A stretch of 64,000 nt of DNA from the NCBI GenBank assembly GCA_020809705.1, contig CP085834.1, positions 2,790,001 through 2,854,000 of the forward strand, written 5' to 3'. The translations under genes and the position numbers were made by a program. Below are positions 21,788 to 33,469 of this stretch, one piece after another; the stretch's first letter is position 1; each line of letters begins with the position of its first letter. Below the pieces are notes generated by a model that worked only from the letters and a program-made list of their open reading frames with translations, had not been told where the DNA came from and made no database searches. This DNA is from Calonectria ilicicola. Lineage: Eukaryota > Ascomycota > Sordariomycetes > Hypocreales > Nectriaceae.

Positions 21788-23996
21788 TCAACCGTTGAAA
21801 TCATCCATATATTTGACTTCAACACAGCCAACCTCTTCGTCCTTGTAATACACCGAAAATTCCAAAGTGGCAGCCCTGAGCTCTACATATAATGTAAAAT
21901 CCAAGTTGCGCCACTTCCCAGACACTGCTTTGCTCCTGTAGCTTTTCTCTTGCTTTATCGTAGATTCAGCTATGGCAAAGCCCACAGAGCAGAGTTGTTT
22001 CACGTCTAGGAGAACTGTTAGCACGTGTCGGCTTCAGTGCAAAGAGTATCGACTCACCGTCGTTGAGCTTTGCTGGTGGCTGTGGGCTGTCCGAGTATAA
22101 CAATTCTTGTGAAAAGCTCTGCCTCCCGCTGCTGAAGAAGCCGACTCCATGGATGGGGATGTAGACATTGAGATCCAACAACTTATTTTCGGGAACGGTT
22201 TGCCCCTGTATTCCCACATAAATTAGAAGCCAAACATGCATGTGTAATCTTTAGACCTACTCTTGTCAATAGCCACTTCATCTGGGCCCTCGCCACCCAT
22301 CTGTTCTGGGCAAGATCGAACTCTCTATCTTCTTCATCGTGTATGGTGTAGTCGAATGGCACACTCCATGCAATCCCGTAGCTATATTTAGAGATGCGAG
22401 ACGAAACCGTTGGCTTTGGCCGTGGTGAAGCGTTAGCTGGATTATAAGCATGTTCAAGTCCCCACAAGCAAGCACCGCGACACACGGCAGACCACCTATG
22501 ATATTCTTAGTATCAGACAAAGATGCCAAAAACAAAATACTACTTACGCTCCATCCACCTGAAGAACCTTGACGTTCATCGAAGCATAAGACTTCTCGAG
22601 CCGCTGGTGTAGGTACCTACTCGATCCAAATCCACCAACGAGTAGTATAGCCTAGAATAGATTAGAATAGAATAGGTGTCAATAAATGGAGAGGCCTACT
22701 GTAACTTTCAACCCACGATCCTGGACCTGGTTTACCTGCTCTTGCACCAAATTGTCAATCGACCCACAGACGTGATCGAAAAGAGTGCGCAACATTGAGC
22801 TGTTTCATAAAATATTAGAAAATAGTTCGTCGGTATTTGTTGGAGATGATTACCTTCTTAGGTTAATCGTGTCATCTTCGATCCCTTCTTTGAGATCATC
22901 TTCCACGCCCCTCAGGTCCACAGAAAAGTCATTAGTTGACTCCATTGTGAAGCATCGTTTGACACCAAACTCAAACATTTTCATCATGCGCTTTTTGTGA
23001 ATGGGTTTGATTTGAGCGTACTGCTCTTCGCCAACTAGAGTACGGATGTGTTTTTCGAAAGAAGTGTCGAGAAAAATAGAACCACAAAGGCCACCTATAG
23101 AAATGTAAGAATAATGCATCGCCGGTACCTACTGCGAAGCTCACCGTCTCCAATAGCACACTCCTCAATGTCCAAAGGGTTGGTGTGATTGACTTTGTAG
23201 CTAATAAGATCCTGAAATCAGTGTCAGCCATGACCACTTCCTCGGTCCTCTTCAACTTACCACTGTACCTCCACCAGCGTCACAAACAACAAATGTGTCG
23301 CCAACCTAGAAATTTCAGCTAATGTACTTGTTTTAATCGAGTGTCGGGCTTACGTTGAGAGAGCTCTCGTCAACCTTTTCTCTGATGGTTGCCAATGCTG
23401 CCGCTTCCGGCTCCGTAACGAGCTGGATGTTGCGAGGCAGACCAGCATCACGAGCCGCTCTGAGTGTCTTATCCCTCGCCGAAGGAGACCACATAGCAGG
23501 TACAGTTAGAACCACTTGGACATTAAACATGCTCTCCCAGTCGTCATCGCCGATTCTCGTTCGAATATTCTCCTTTGTGAAGCGCCAAAGGACCCTGAGG
23601 TAGTCGCGAACAACCTCCTCGGCAGACTTGTTTAGCTTTTTCAAGAGAGCATTGCTGTCCCGGACTTCCTGCACAGTCCCCGAGTGCTTGAACTCGGGGT
23701 CAAGCAAAACCTTGATCCACTTGAAAGATTCCTCCTTGTCTAAAACCTCGTAGCCCCATTTTTCGGGTTGTCCATTCTTATATGAGATCACTGAGGGGAC
23801 CTTGTCTTGGTTGGCGTTCTGGGCCGATGGGTTCGCCCAGTCGGTGATGAGTCGAACTTTTCTCTCTCCGAGGTCCTTCGCCCAGGACACACCGGAGTGA
23901 CTACACCTGTTAGATGGCGAAGTTGGGTCGATCTGGGAGCACTTACGTCGTTCCAAAGTCGATCCCCACAACAATATCTGTCTTTCCGGAGTACAT
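21788..23996 (-). CDS. Hsp70-like (HSPA12-type) ATPase
   Basis: Actin-like ATPase of the divergent Hsp70 group. Ten exons: 23996-23947, 23906-23354, 23305-23261, 23211-23145, 23094-22854, 22799-22700, 22651-22548, 22495-22261, 22205-22058, 22014-21788. They sum to 589 codons plus stop with every phase matching. The nucleotide-binding signatures are GIDFGTT at about 11-17, DAGGGTVD near 210 and LLVGGFGSSRYL near 355. The C-terminal part is beta-rich and unlike the classical Hsp70 substrate-binding domain, and there is no EEVD end, as in HSPA12-like proteins. Intron 1 is only 40 bp. The role is unknown: such fungal paralogues are numerous and are not assumed to be folding chaperones. Confidence 0.9.
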
Positions 23997-24848
23997 GTTG
24001 GGTAACAGAAAGTAATTAAAGGGGACTGCGGTATCAAGATTGCCGAAATGAACGAACGACGAGACGAAAACCGCAAAAAAATCAACTCATTTGTACGATG
24101 GGAATGTGAAAATTGGTGAGCGCAGGAAAGATGACAAGTGATGAAAGGGTGAGGATAATCACCAAGCATGTTGGCTTCCATTGAGTAATTAATGTGGGCA
24201 TTAGTAAGGCCAATTGGGGGTCGGAGGCGAGGAAAGGATCAGAATAGAACACGGGTGCCCGGTGGATCCATTGAATGGGTTGCATCACTTCACAGGTATG
24301 CAATGCACTGGTAGGCAAACCATGGCTACCCGAGGGGGTAACCGCTCAGCCGAGCGAGGCTGCGACAAGAAGTAAACATAGACATGTAGCATCTTAGCCA
24401 CTTATCTCGTGAACCTGAAGAGTTATCGTAACAGCCAGGGATGAGACATGCAGTAGCTCAGTATAGAACGGCTTGTGCGAGGCTTTCATGAATGTACCGA
24501 GATGTACTTTGACCTGTAGAGCCCAGAAATGCAAACTCTGACTCAAATACCGTCACAATAGCGTCACACGGCTGCATCAAAAATCGGGCTGAATGTCAGC
24601 TGCCCAGACGCTATTTGCAGCCACACAATTTGCACGGAGGATGACTGCATGGAGCTTGCGCAGTGTCTCAAAGCTTCGAGACCGCGGAGATGTTGTTAGA
24701 ACGGCGCGCTATGCGATTTGTTCGAGGATGTTCCGTACGCGCGTCTGCTGTCGTAATTCGTTAAAGCCGGCCTGTTTCGTGCTCTGGACAAGCAAGTGTG
24801 TGAAGTCCCAAACATCGCAGCCAAACCAACATCCTCATTCAATATCCA
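23997..24848. other. Divergent intergenic region
   Basis: About 850 bp between the Hsp70-like gene (minus) and the P-loop GTPase gene (plus). No gene or defined element is recognised. Confidence 0.5.
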
Positions 24849-25949
24849 ATGTACGAAATGGATGAAGACTCTTCAGTCCCGCGGGACAACGGTATGAATA
24901 TGGTGGTGGTGATGGGAGTCACAGGCTCAGGGAAAAGTTATCTCATCAACAAACTGGCCGGAAGGCAGGTTGTGAAGGAGGGCAAGGATCTTGCTTCTTG
25001 TGAGTCTTGAATGCAAAACCATCCCTCTTGGGCCTCTTTTTTGACATCTCTAGGCACTCACGAATGCCAAATGATACCCGTAGAGCTTGGCAATACGAAA
25101 GTACTGCTTATTGATACGCCAGGGTTTGATGACACAAAGAAGTCTGATTCGGAAATTCTGAATGAGATCGCGAGACTCCTTGCAGCCCAGTACGAACTTG
25201 GATTTCAACTCAAAGGGATCATCTATGTACACCGGATCACCGACGTTCGGTACTGCGGTTCAGCGGTCAAGACATTTGAGATCTTCAAGAGAATTTGCGG
25301 CGATACAGCCCTCTCTAATGTGCTCCTGATCACCAGCCGCTGGAATGAAGTTGATGAGGAACTGGGGGCGTCCCGAGAGCGCCAGCTCCGCAACGAGTTC
25401 TGGTCCTACATGGTTGGACGCGGTTCCAGCATGAGTCGGTTCCATGGGGACCGAACATCGGCCGTCGCGCTCATCAGCCAGCTGGTGATCAAGGACACGA
25501 TCGTACTACGTCTGCAGCACGAACTGATCAACGAGGGCAAGAAACTCCACGAGACGGAGGCTGGGTCCTACGTGGACGAAGGCCTCGGTGAACGACATCA
25601 GCAATACCTGCAAGAGCTTGAGTCTCTCGAGGCCCTCAGGAGAGAGCTCCAGGAAAAGGACCGAATCATGCGGCGCCAGGTTCAGCTGGACCTTGAACGC
25701 GGCCAAGAACGGCTGCAGGCTACTGAGGAGCAACAGGTCAGTCTCCGCTCGGACGTGGCCAACGATGTGCGGCGGGAGATCGAGGATGGCACTAAACGCA
25801 AGTCTAGTCGGCTGAAAAAGATACTTCCATTCATCCCGATGGCACTGAGCATCCTGGGTATGTTTGTCGGGGTACCCCCTGGTTCAGTCGGGATGCTGGT
25901 CGGATGGGCGGGCGGCATCTCCGACATGTTCGCCGACTTCGGGCTGTAG
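24849..25949 (+). CDS. P-loop GTPase with coiled coil and C-terminal hydrophobic hairpin
   Basis: Exons 24849-24999 and 25054-25949 give 348 residues. The G1 loop GVTGSGKS is at 23-30 and the G3 motif DTPGFDDT at about 71-78, in the AIG1/septin-like style common in fungal proteins of this type. A G4-like T-S-R-W-N-E-V-D follows. Residues about 225-295 are charged and helical (coiled-coil-like, rich in Glu, Arg and Gln). Two hydrophobic stretches near residues 310-340, separated by Pro/Gly, could form a membrane hairpin. The protein probably sits on an intracellular membrane and changes shape with GTP; this is inference. The start was chosen as the first ATG before the P-loop. Confidence 0.85.
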
Positions 25950-26808
25950 GCAACAATGGAATGTAATTTAATTTAGTCATCTAAGTCTGTAATCTTTTTG
26001 AATGAACTGATTTGTCCTGCCAAATGTCTAGAGATGCATGTTTGCACGACAGTTGTGGCGCTTCATATTCCGATGCCTTATCAATCGTAACCGAGCTCAG
26101 CTGGGATTTTCGTGCCACTGCAGTCTCTCCACTTCGAGGGTGAATTAGATGCACCGAGAGAAACGCGCGGGGTTTCACATCATTCCGTAAAGATGCGTTG
26201 TCAGGTTCTGATTCGATGCTTCTACCCGTTCCGACTTTGAAATAAGGCTCTGGGATGAACACCCCTGTTTGTGTACCCCAGCGTAATTCTTTCATTGGGT
26301 CTCTCGCCCGTGAGGCTTTGGAGGCGCCCAGGGGTCAGTGCAGGATAATACGAGGCCGGATGAGCCTGCATCCAGTCTCATTCCAGTTGACCTGACGATT
26401 GCGGCTCTGTGAAAGCCCCTCAGCTGGACTACTGAGTCCTAACCCCGCTTGCGAAACCACCCAATAAGCCGCGGCGGCACCTCCAGGACAATCATTGGAT
26501 AGTGACCTGGACGTCGGCATCACCGGGCACACTTTTGCTTTGTGTTGCCACAATTGATTCACATCAAGTACCTTCATGTTCTCTATACTTTATGCACCAA
26601 GAACTTGGCGCTGGGGCTGTGCTTGGGTCCCAGCGCTTGTAATCTCAGCCTGAATCGGCTGGTGGAGGTCAGATTGCTGTTACTTGTTAAATTCCGTTCG
26701 TGAATACTTTGCTACCTTTTGAAAATTTGGAAGATTGCACATGATAAAGACAGTACTCGTCGCCGTATACTTTTGTGTCTTTTTGACTCCATTCTCATCC
26801 TCACCATC
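25950..26808. other. Intergenic, no gene recognised
   Basis: About 860 bp. Minus-strand open frames here have no motif and no partner exon. Confidence 0.5.
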
Positions 26809-28460
26809 ATGTCACGAACTCACCCAACCCGTGATGTTGAGATACTTGACGATGCCCCTCCAGGGCGTTCCTCGCGGACTAATCATCGTACCAAGCAAGA
26901 TCGTCATGATGGTGGACCTCCAGCGAGGAGAGTTGACAGCTTGGAGAGAGGATATCGCACTGCTAACCATGATGGATACCCTAATGATCGAGTGACACCG
27001 GAGCTGCCACCTCGAGACAATCCTGATTCTAGTTTGTCTATATTTCTTGATATCCAGAATCATGCTAAATCTATATAGCTAAAAAGGGGCAAAAATCCAG
27101 AGTCGAGCGCGATGGAGGTGGCCGAGATCGAAGCCATCGCTTCGGGACCGGTCATAAGACCGGAAACCTCCTTCGGAAGGCATGGGGAAATGTAAGAAAG
27201 ACATTCCCTAACGAAAGAGAAAGTATGCTAAGATCGCCCAAGGTACGCACCGACCACCCTCGAAGCCCTGACGGAGGCCATCAACGATCCCACGAGCTAC
27301 CACCGGAGACTTTGGACATTGAGGGTATGGAGTACCGGGAATCTTCCTATATCAAAGACATAGAAGATCTCCAATTTCAGCTTGGTCAGGCACGGTCTAA
27401 AATTGATGCCCAAAGAATCGACTTGGAGGCAAAAGATGAGAACCTCAACAGACAAAAACGACTTAATAACACCATGCAATCGTCTCGGGATGCTGAAGAG
27501 CGTTTATATGGTAGACAGGAACAGGACGCCACAATCAGAGCAGAATTTGAAGGCCTCCTTTACTCAGCCAAAGTCTGGGCATCCAAGTTTTGCAAGGCAA
27601 GCGAGCACGAAATTATTGTAACTGATGCTCAGAGGGACAACTTTGAGCAGATTCGTCGCATCTTGCCGTCGCTCGAGTGCATTGAAGACCTGACTGAGAT
27701 CTTGCCCCCCAAGAATATTCGCCGCAGACGTCATTTCATCCGCGGATGGGTTCTTCTAATGGTAACCGAATCCATGATCCGTTGCTTGCCCTTGCCTGAG
27801 GCGCCATACCGGGAAGATTTGGGACACGACTATTGGTTGCCTGAAAAGACTCGTGACAGCGTAAGGGATCTGGAAAACACCATGATTCATGTCAAATCCG
27901 GTTGGTCATCACGTTCTCGCGAATATTTCAGCAGCTGACATGGACTAGGTGGTGAAGCCATTACTTCTACGGCATTCCATGGATGGAGAAGCATCACCAT
28001 GGCTCTGCTGGGACAAAGATATCCTCCTGGTCAATGGCCTAGGGAGACTGGAGCATCGATACAAAAGCACGTGGAAACAACTCTTGAAGTCATCTTGCCC
28101 CTCATGGCTCAACCCCATGTTGATGAAATGAATCACAAGCAACTGCAGAGTATTTTCATTTCTGCCCTAGAGCTCTCTCAACGCATGCGTCAACAGCGTG
28201 CTTGCTGGAACATTCGCTTTCCAATCAAGACGCGAGGGGCTAATGAAAGTCCACCCATGTTTGATGAGAAGATTATGACTGATGCAGATAATCTCTCTGA
28301 GGATGATGGTATAAATGGTTCGGATAACCACCGTCTGACCTATGTACAAATCGCAATGACACCGATACTTTTGAAGTCGGGAAATCATGATGGACTGCAA
28401 TATGGACCATCTACATGTGTGCAGAAGGCCGAGGTATCCTGTGCAGATTTTAGAGCTTGA
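26809..28460 (+). CDS. Uncharacterised protein: disordered Arg-rich N-terminus, helical core
   Basis: Exons 26809-27031, 27079-27900 and 27949-28460 join in phase to 518 residues. Intron 1 has GTTTGT to ATATAG with a CTAAA branch region; intron 2 runs GTTGGT to ACTAG. Residues 1-150 are rich in Arg, Asp, Pro and His and look disordered. A coiled-coil-like stretch (about 160-220) follows, then a folded-looking region with W-V-L-L-M-V and R-C-L-P-L-P. The exons carry coding-like composition across both joins, which is the main support for one gene. I do not recognise the family; it resembles lineage-restricted fungal proteins of unknown function. Confidence 0.7.
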
Positions 28461-29549
28461 CAGGGTTTTGGTATAGACACTGCACATTGGTATTTGAGTG
28501 ACTATGTTGCGATCGAATGCGTAAGTTAAATTATTCAGATTTAGTAAATGACAACCAACTATTTTAAGAAAATGGCGCCATGATTGTAGTTGAAGTTATA
28601 TTGAGCCTTGCTGCGCGCACACATACATTTCGCTAGGTGCACACATAAAACTACTTAGCTGGGGCTTTTCTGGGAAATCCTAAGACATCCAAAGAAAATA
28701 CTAAAGGCTTATAAATAAGTTTAGAAATATATATAAAATTATTTATTTTATTCTTATTTCTTTATTTTGATGTTAAATGCAGCTGCTATATGTGTGTGCG
28801 CAGTAAGACTCTTTATATTTGTGATGTTTCAATTTTGAATAAATCTTTAGTAAGGCGGAATAAATCTTGTAAACATAGGGAATCCGGGCCCAAGAATCTA
28901 ACTAGACAATTTACTTAATTCAAGCTAGAACAGAATTGTTCAAATGGGAGCTTTCTCAGTGTCAAGAATGCTTGCCCACCCAAGTTTCGATCAGGTTGAA
29001 GTGAAGCAAGAGAATAGTAAGAATACTCTAACTATCTAGACACTAACACTGGTACATGACTTGATCAGATGGCTGAAAATAATGACGAGATGTTAACCGA
29101 GATTGGCCCGACCGACACATGGATCTTGTCAAATCCGGTCCCGTCCAATACAGAGTGGAAAGATTGCACTGCGGTGACCGCTTCAACTTCAGCAGCGCAC
29201 AGCCTCACCGCCCTAAAATGTCAATTTAATAGAAAAAAGAAACAAAATAAATACTTAATGTATACGGGCTTCCATCTTATTTGGCTAGAACATAAGTGAG
29301 AAAGGGAGAGGCTTGCAAGGAATGCAGTGCACTTTATTTGCACGGCAATGATGATGACCATCGGATCGGCCTTTACAAAAACATGAAACATCCCGGTCGA
29401 TCTTCTGCGGAATAGTCCAAGAGGGACCGAGTTACAACTAGCGCATAGACCATGTCACGCTATGGCATCGTCTTCCCGGAAGGGTGCCCGTAAATAGAGC
29501 GGGATTATCGCCATGTTTCAAAAACCAACAAAACAACACATTTCTTCAC
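28461..29549. other. Intergenic region with a MITE-like element
   Basis: AT-rich, about 1.1 kb. The only structure recognised is the inverted-repeat element at 28611-28803. Confidence 0.5.
28611..28803. mobile_element. MITE-like foldback element, copy 1
   Basis: A 193-bp AT-rich segment. Its ends are inverted repeats: CTGCGCGCACACATA on the left and, on the complement of the right end, CTGCGCACACACATA (14 of 15 identical). The left 37 bp match the left end of the element at 41768 with only five differences. It has no coding capacity. A clear target-site duplication was not identified. Confidence 0.6.
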
Positions 29550-30479
29550 ATGGCTACCGTTGAGAAAACCTACCGGGCCTACACCCACTCGCAAGGCGAA
29601 ACATACGCCGCCGGTCGTCCAGGATATTCCCCAGAACTCTTCAAAATCGTCGTCAACCATCATACTTCTACGGGTGGCCGACTCGGTACGGTTCTTGATG
29701 TTGGCTGCGGCACAGGACAGGCCACTCGGGATCTGGCCTCTTACTTCGCCAATGCTATCGGCCTCGACCTGTCTGAGGGCATGATCGGCGCAGCACGCAG
29801 TGCGAATGCATCGATAAGCCCATCGATACGCTTCGACGTTTCCGCTGCTGAAGCCCTTGGCAGCCACCTTCAGCCTCCCATCGTTGATAGCAGCGTTGAC
29901 TTAATTGCTGTCGCCACAGCTGCGCACTGGTTTGATATGGACCGCTTCTGGCACAGCGCCGCGCGCGTCCTGAAGCCTGGCGGTACCATTGCGATATGGG
30001 CAAGAACTGGTATGACTGTGGATCCTGTGCACACGCCAAATGGTATGGCCATTAAAGCCGCAACGGAGGAGTTATTCGAGCACGAATTACTTCCGTACGC
30101 AGAGGACGGCAACAAACTAACGCGCGAGCTGTATGCAAAACTCCCACTACCATGGACTCTTGATGTCCCAGTGCCCGAGTTTGACCAGGAAAGTTTTTCC
30201 CGAGAAGTATGGGATAAAAGTAGACAAGGTGAAAAAGATTTACTTGGAACGAGTGCAACAGTGACGCTTGCACAGTTTGAAAAGGTACTTGGAACAAGAA
30301 GCTCGGTTGCAAGATGGAGACAAGCTCACCCTGAAAAAGTGGGAACGGAAGATGATTTAGTAAGGAAGACTCGAACGAGAATAGAAAGCCTTTTGCATGA
30401 GGTGGGTGTTGAATCCGGCAAAGAGGCCTTGACGGGGCAAGTGGCAATAGTGCTGCTAATGGTGAAGAAAAGGCTGTGA
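29550..30479 (+). CDS. Class I SAM-dependent methyltransferase (Tmt1-like)
   Basis: Single exon, 309 residues, starting at the ATG at 29550. The SAM-binding motif VLDVGCGTG lies at about 48-56, the acidic loop A-I-G-L-D-L-S at about 74-80, and motif IV-like S-V-D-L-I-A-V-A-T-A-A-H-W-F follows. L-K-P-G-G-T-I-A-I-W is motif VI-like. The AHWFD block is shared with trans-aconitate-methyltransferase-like fungal enzymes. The substrate is not known. No secondary-metabolite backbone gene is adjacent. Confidence 0.9.
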   Translation: MATVEKTYRAYTHSQGETYAAGRPGYSPELFKIVVNHHTSTGGRLGTVLDVGCGTGQATRDLASYFANAIGLDLSEGMIGAARSANASISPSIRFDVSAAEALGSHLQPPIVDSSVDLIAVATAAHWFDMDRFWHSAARVLKPGGTIAIWARTGMTVDPVHTPNGMAIKAATEELFEHELLPYAEDGNKLTRELYAKLPLPWTLDVPVPEFDQESFSREVWDKSRQGEKDLLGTSATVTLAQFEKVLGTRSSVARWRQAHPEKVGTEDDLVRKTRTRIESLLHEVGVESGKEALTGQVAIVLLMVKKRL

Positions 30480-32731
30480 AGAAGTGGGTTGCGTGATAAA
30501 TTCCATGAACTAGTTGTAGATTTTATATTTTACTCGTCATTAAATCACATAGCAACCAAGATGCTCTGGGCTTATTTTCCCAACCCTTGATTGAACAGCC
30601 TTCTAGCGTGACCTCCTTGGTTGAAGTTGACCCTCACACTTGGAACCAAGCAAGCAATACGACACGACTTACAATTTAAGCATCAGCCTTGCTATTTCTA
30701 TTTTCTATTTCATCGCTGGGGAAATCTAAATCTGAAACCGATGCTGTCTTAAGCGTGCACATTTGCCATTCGACAAAAATGAGCAGTGGGGAGTTGTGGA
30801 AAATTCCCTACTTGCAGTCACCCTCCGAACCAGCATCATGACACATGATCTTCCCCGAAAGGCGAACCTCTCTTCTGCGCCTGATTCTCATTTCCTGGGA
30901 AAGGGCCGAATAAGAAAGCCACCAAAGCTGCCAAGTTTCAACGGGCAAGCTGGAAACCAGCCGCTCGCGAGCTAAGCCCCGCAGCCGAAAATCCTGCAGC
31001 CCCCATATCTGCTGCACAAATGCCTTGCCAACAGGTTTGCCCGCACGGGCCATGAAAAGCAGAATTTAGGTACTTTGTTTCTGAGAGGGAAAATTAACGG
31101 TGAAAATTACTCACCATGGTATACGACTACTTATCAGCGACTGCATCTATTCTAGGTTCAGGTTTTGAAAGTCGGGTTCAAGACCAACAGACCCTAGTAG
31201 CTACCATTTAAAAGAACCGTTCAACTTGACATTCGTTGCTATAATAGCATTAGTGCTTTGAAGTGCAACATTGTGCTGAATCTAGTTCTCAGATCCTCCA
31301 ATGGGGATCAAGATAATAGAGACCTAAGCACTAAACAGTAATAAGCTACATTCAATCTCTGAAAACAGTGATCCAATAACATTGTGATAAGTGCCCGATT
31401 TGAATCCTAATTTTTCTCTCTCTCGAGTTAGCCTGTCACTCTACAGAGCAGCTTAGCCGATTGATGAGAAAGGATCAGCAACCTACTCGAGTTTCTTACT
31501 CGCCTCTTAAGGAATTGGTTTTTTATTGGTTCTACTTTTTGTATCACTTTCATGTGAACGAACCTCAAGTTTCATTTGGAAGCGAGTAATACTTTTCCCC
31601 CACTCCATCCATTTAAATCAAAGCTCTTCGCATCCTACTGTGCATCTCATGAAACATGTGATGCAGGACAACACGTCAAGGTGGTTGGTGGCGGCATATG
31701 AGATGCACGGTGCGTTGTGCGGTTCGACTCGGGAGAATACGAGGAGCCTAAAACTCGGTCTGGAAGCCCATGATGGTTGTTGGTGTAACATGCAGTGGTG
31801 AAAGTTTGAAACCGCCATAAATGCACCAAAGTGGAGAATGAGGTATAAAAATAGAAGAATGACCGTTTTCTGTTGTCTATCGAGGAGGGTGCAAATATGC
31901 TATCCCGTGGTTCATCGCGTGGGATTCAAGCCAACAATCGAATTTAAGTTTGCTCAGATCAGGCCCCAAGGGCTTTCCTTCTTCCATTTGAGAAGCTCAG
32001 TTTCCTTTCACCGATTTTAGAAGATGCTGTTCTGGGCAGATTCTCCAGGATTTTGTTTGGTCACTTCTATAACCCTTGTCCATCTATGGCAGGGATATCG
32101 TTGCAAGAAGATCTCCGCCCCTCTTTGATTGCTGCGTGTTGGGAGAAGAGATCTTCCCCTCGGTGAAAACAACCATGGAAATTTGTCACGTTAGGCTCTA
32201 ACCCCGCCACGGATGTGAATGCTTAGCGTAGACGTGAGGGAATTTCGGCAGTCACCCGATCTACCGATCCGTTTCCGGCACAACGTCTTTAATACTTGCA
32301 GTGCTGTAGCACCCAACCTTGTTGCAGCAACTCAGAAATGACGTGTCAAAGTGGAGACATGCATCAAAGGCTGAGCCTGCAAGCCTTGGGGCTATGCCAC
32401 AAGCGTTGCCAACAATAGCATCATTGAGAGCATGTTGGCGGTTAGCTGTGCGGTTGTTTGCAGTAGCATCTTGATCCTACAGATGCCAGAAGTGGGTTTA
32501 GAAGTTTCGGTATAGGGATTTATGGTCTAGAACACCGAATCCATGGTGCAAGCCCAACCAACTGCCCAAGTCCTTCTCCTCAGGATTCACGGCAGAAATA
32601 GGTATAAAGAAAAACGAAACCCGCACCTTCTGGTTTCTCGGTCTCATCAGTGATATCCACTGGCCACTCAAAGTGCACACTCATTCTACGTGATCATCTT
32701 TCATCACTACTGATAAAATTATTCTCACAAT
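30480..32731. other. Gene-poor region
   Basis: About 2.25 kb with only short frames lacking motifs or splice structure. No repeat, tRNA or transposon end was recognised. Confidence 0.45.
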
Positions 32732-33469
32732 ATGATGAAGCTAACCTTCTTCTTCCTGACGGTGTGGACGGTTTTGGTGTCTTCAATGGTATGTTTCCAA
32801 ATTTTCTTGCAGCAGAGCAAACACGATTAAGAACTCTTGTTTCCCGAATTTTATTACTTGGAACGAAGCTGATTAAAAACAAGGCACTTCCTCGGTCCAT
32901 TGAGAACAGCGACGGTGTTGAAATTGCCAGCCCAGTGAATGTGAGACTACTCCAATTTACCAAGGTGTGGACATTCTCTAATTCAAAATCCAGGGCACAA
33001 TTGAAGAAATCACAATGGAGAAGCGATCTGGTGTACGTATCCTCAGAATCCATCAAGAGTCTTGCGTCTCAACATCTTTCAGCATACTATTCAATGCAAT
33101 GTCGGTGCCAGTGGTCGTGCAACGGACACTGCACTGAATGATGGAATTACATATCTTACCAATAAATGGCGCGATGCTGTTTGGGTCCCTCCCTCCCACG
33201 GTTGTAAGCGTGTTAGTTGCTCTTGGAGTTCTGCAATTTGGGTCTGCAGCGATACCTCCCAGACAGTCAGGGCACCATCCAATCTGATTGCCGACCTGGT
33301 GGAGGAGGTAATTCTCAAGTGCAGCAAGACTTACGCGTGGTACGGCCCACAAACCCTTGGTGAGTTTGACACAACTTCCGAAAGGTATGAAATGAAGTTG
33401 ACTGGTGATGCAGGCCGAATCTATTTCAGTAAGAACTGGAATGTTATTGTTGGCAAAGACAGCTGTTAG
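32732..33469 (+). CDS. Small secreted cysteine-rich protein with Kex2-type propeptide site
   Basis: Exons 32732-32788, 32884-32934, 32994-33032, 33083-33359 and 33414-33469 give 159 residues with all phases matching. Exon 1 encodes a hydrophobic signal peptide (about 1-19). A propeptide ends in E-K-R at 45-47, a dibasic Kex2-type site, followed by S-G-H-T-I-Q-C. The mature part of about 112 residues has six cysteines, which would allow three disulphides, and ends in V-I-V-G-K-D-S-C. The blocks T-I-Q-C-N, V-S-C-S-W-S-S-A-I and N-W-N-V-I-V-G recur, to my memory, in a family of small secreted fungal proteins of unknown function. It may act outside the cell on a host or competitors, but nothing in the sequence proves this. 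The gene is isolated in gene-poor DNA. Confidence 0.78.

Noticed and set aside
22700..22735. GTAAACC as a donor inside Hsp70-like exon 6
   Set aside because: Reading through it keeps the Hsp70 frame and the next donor (GTAGGC) joins directly to the I-L-L-V-G-G block.
24593..24848. Upstream plus-strand frame before the P-loop GTPase
   Set aside because: No splice junction joins it to the GTPase in phase and its composition is Arg/Cys-rich without motifs.
31526..31801. 91-residue plus-strand frame
   Set aside because: No motif, signal or splice partner, and its reverse strand is equally open.
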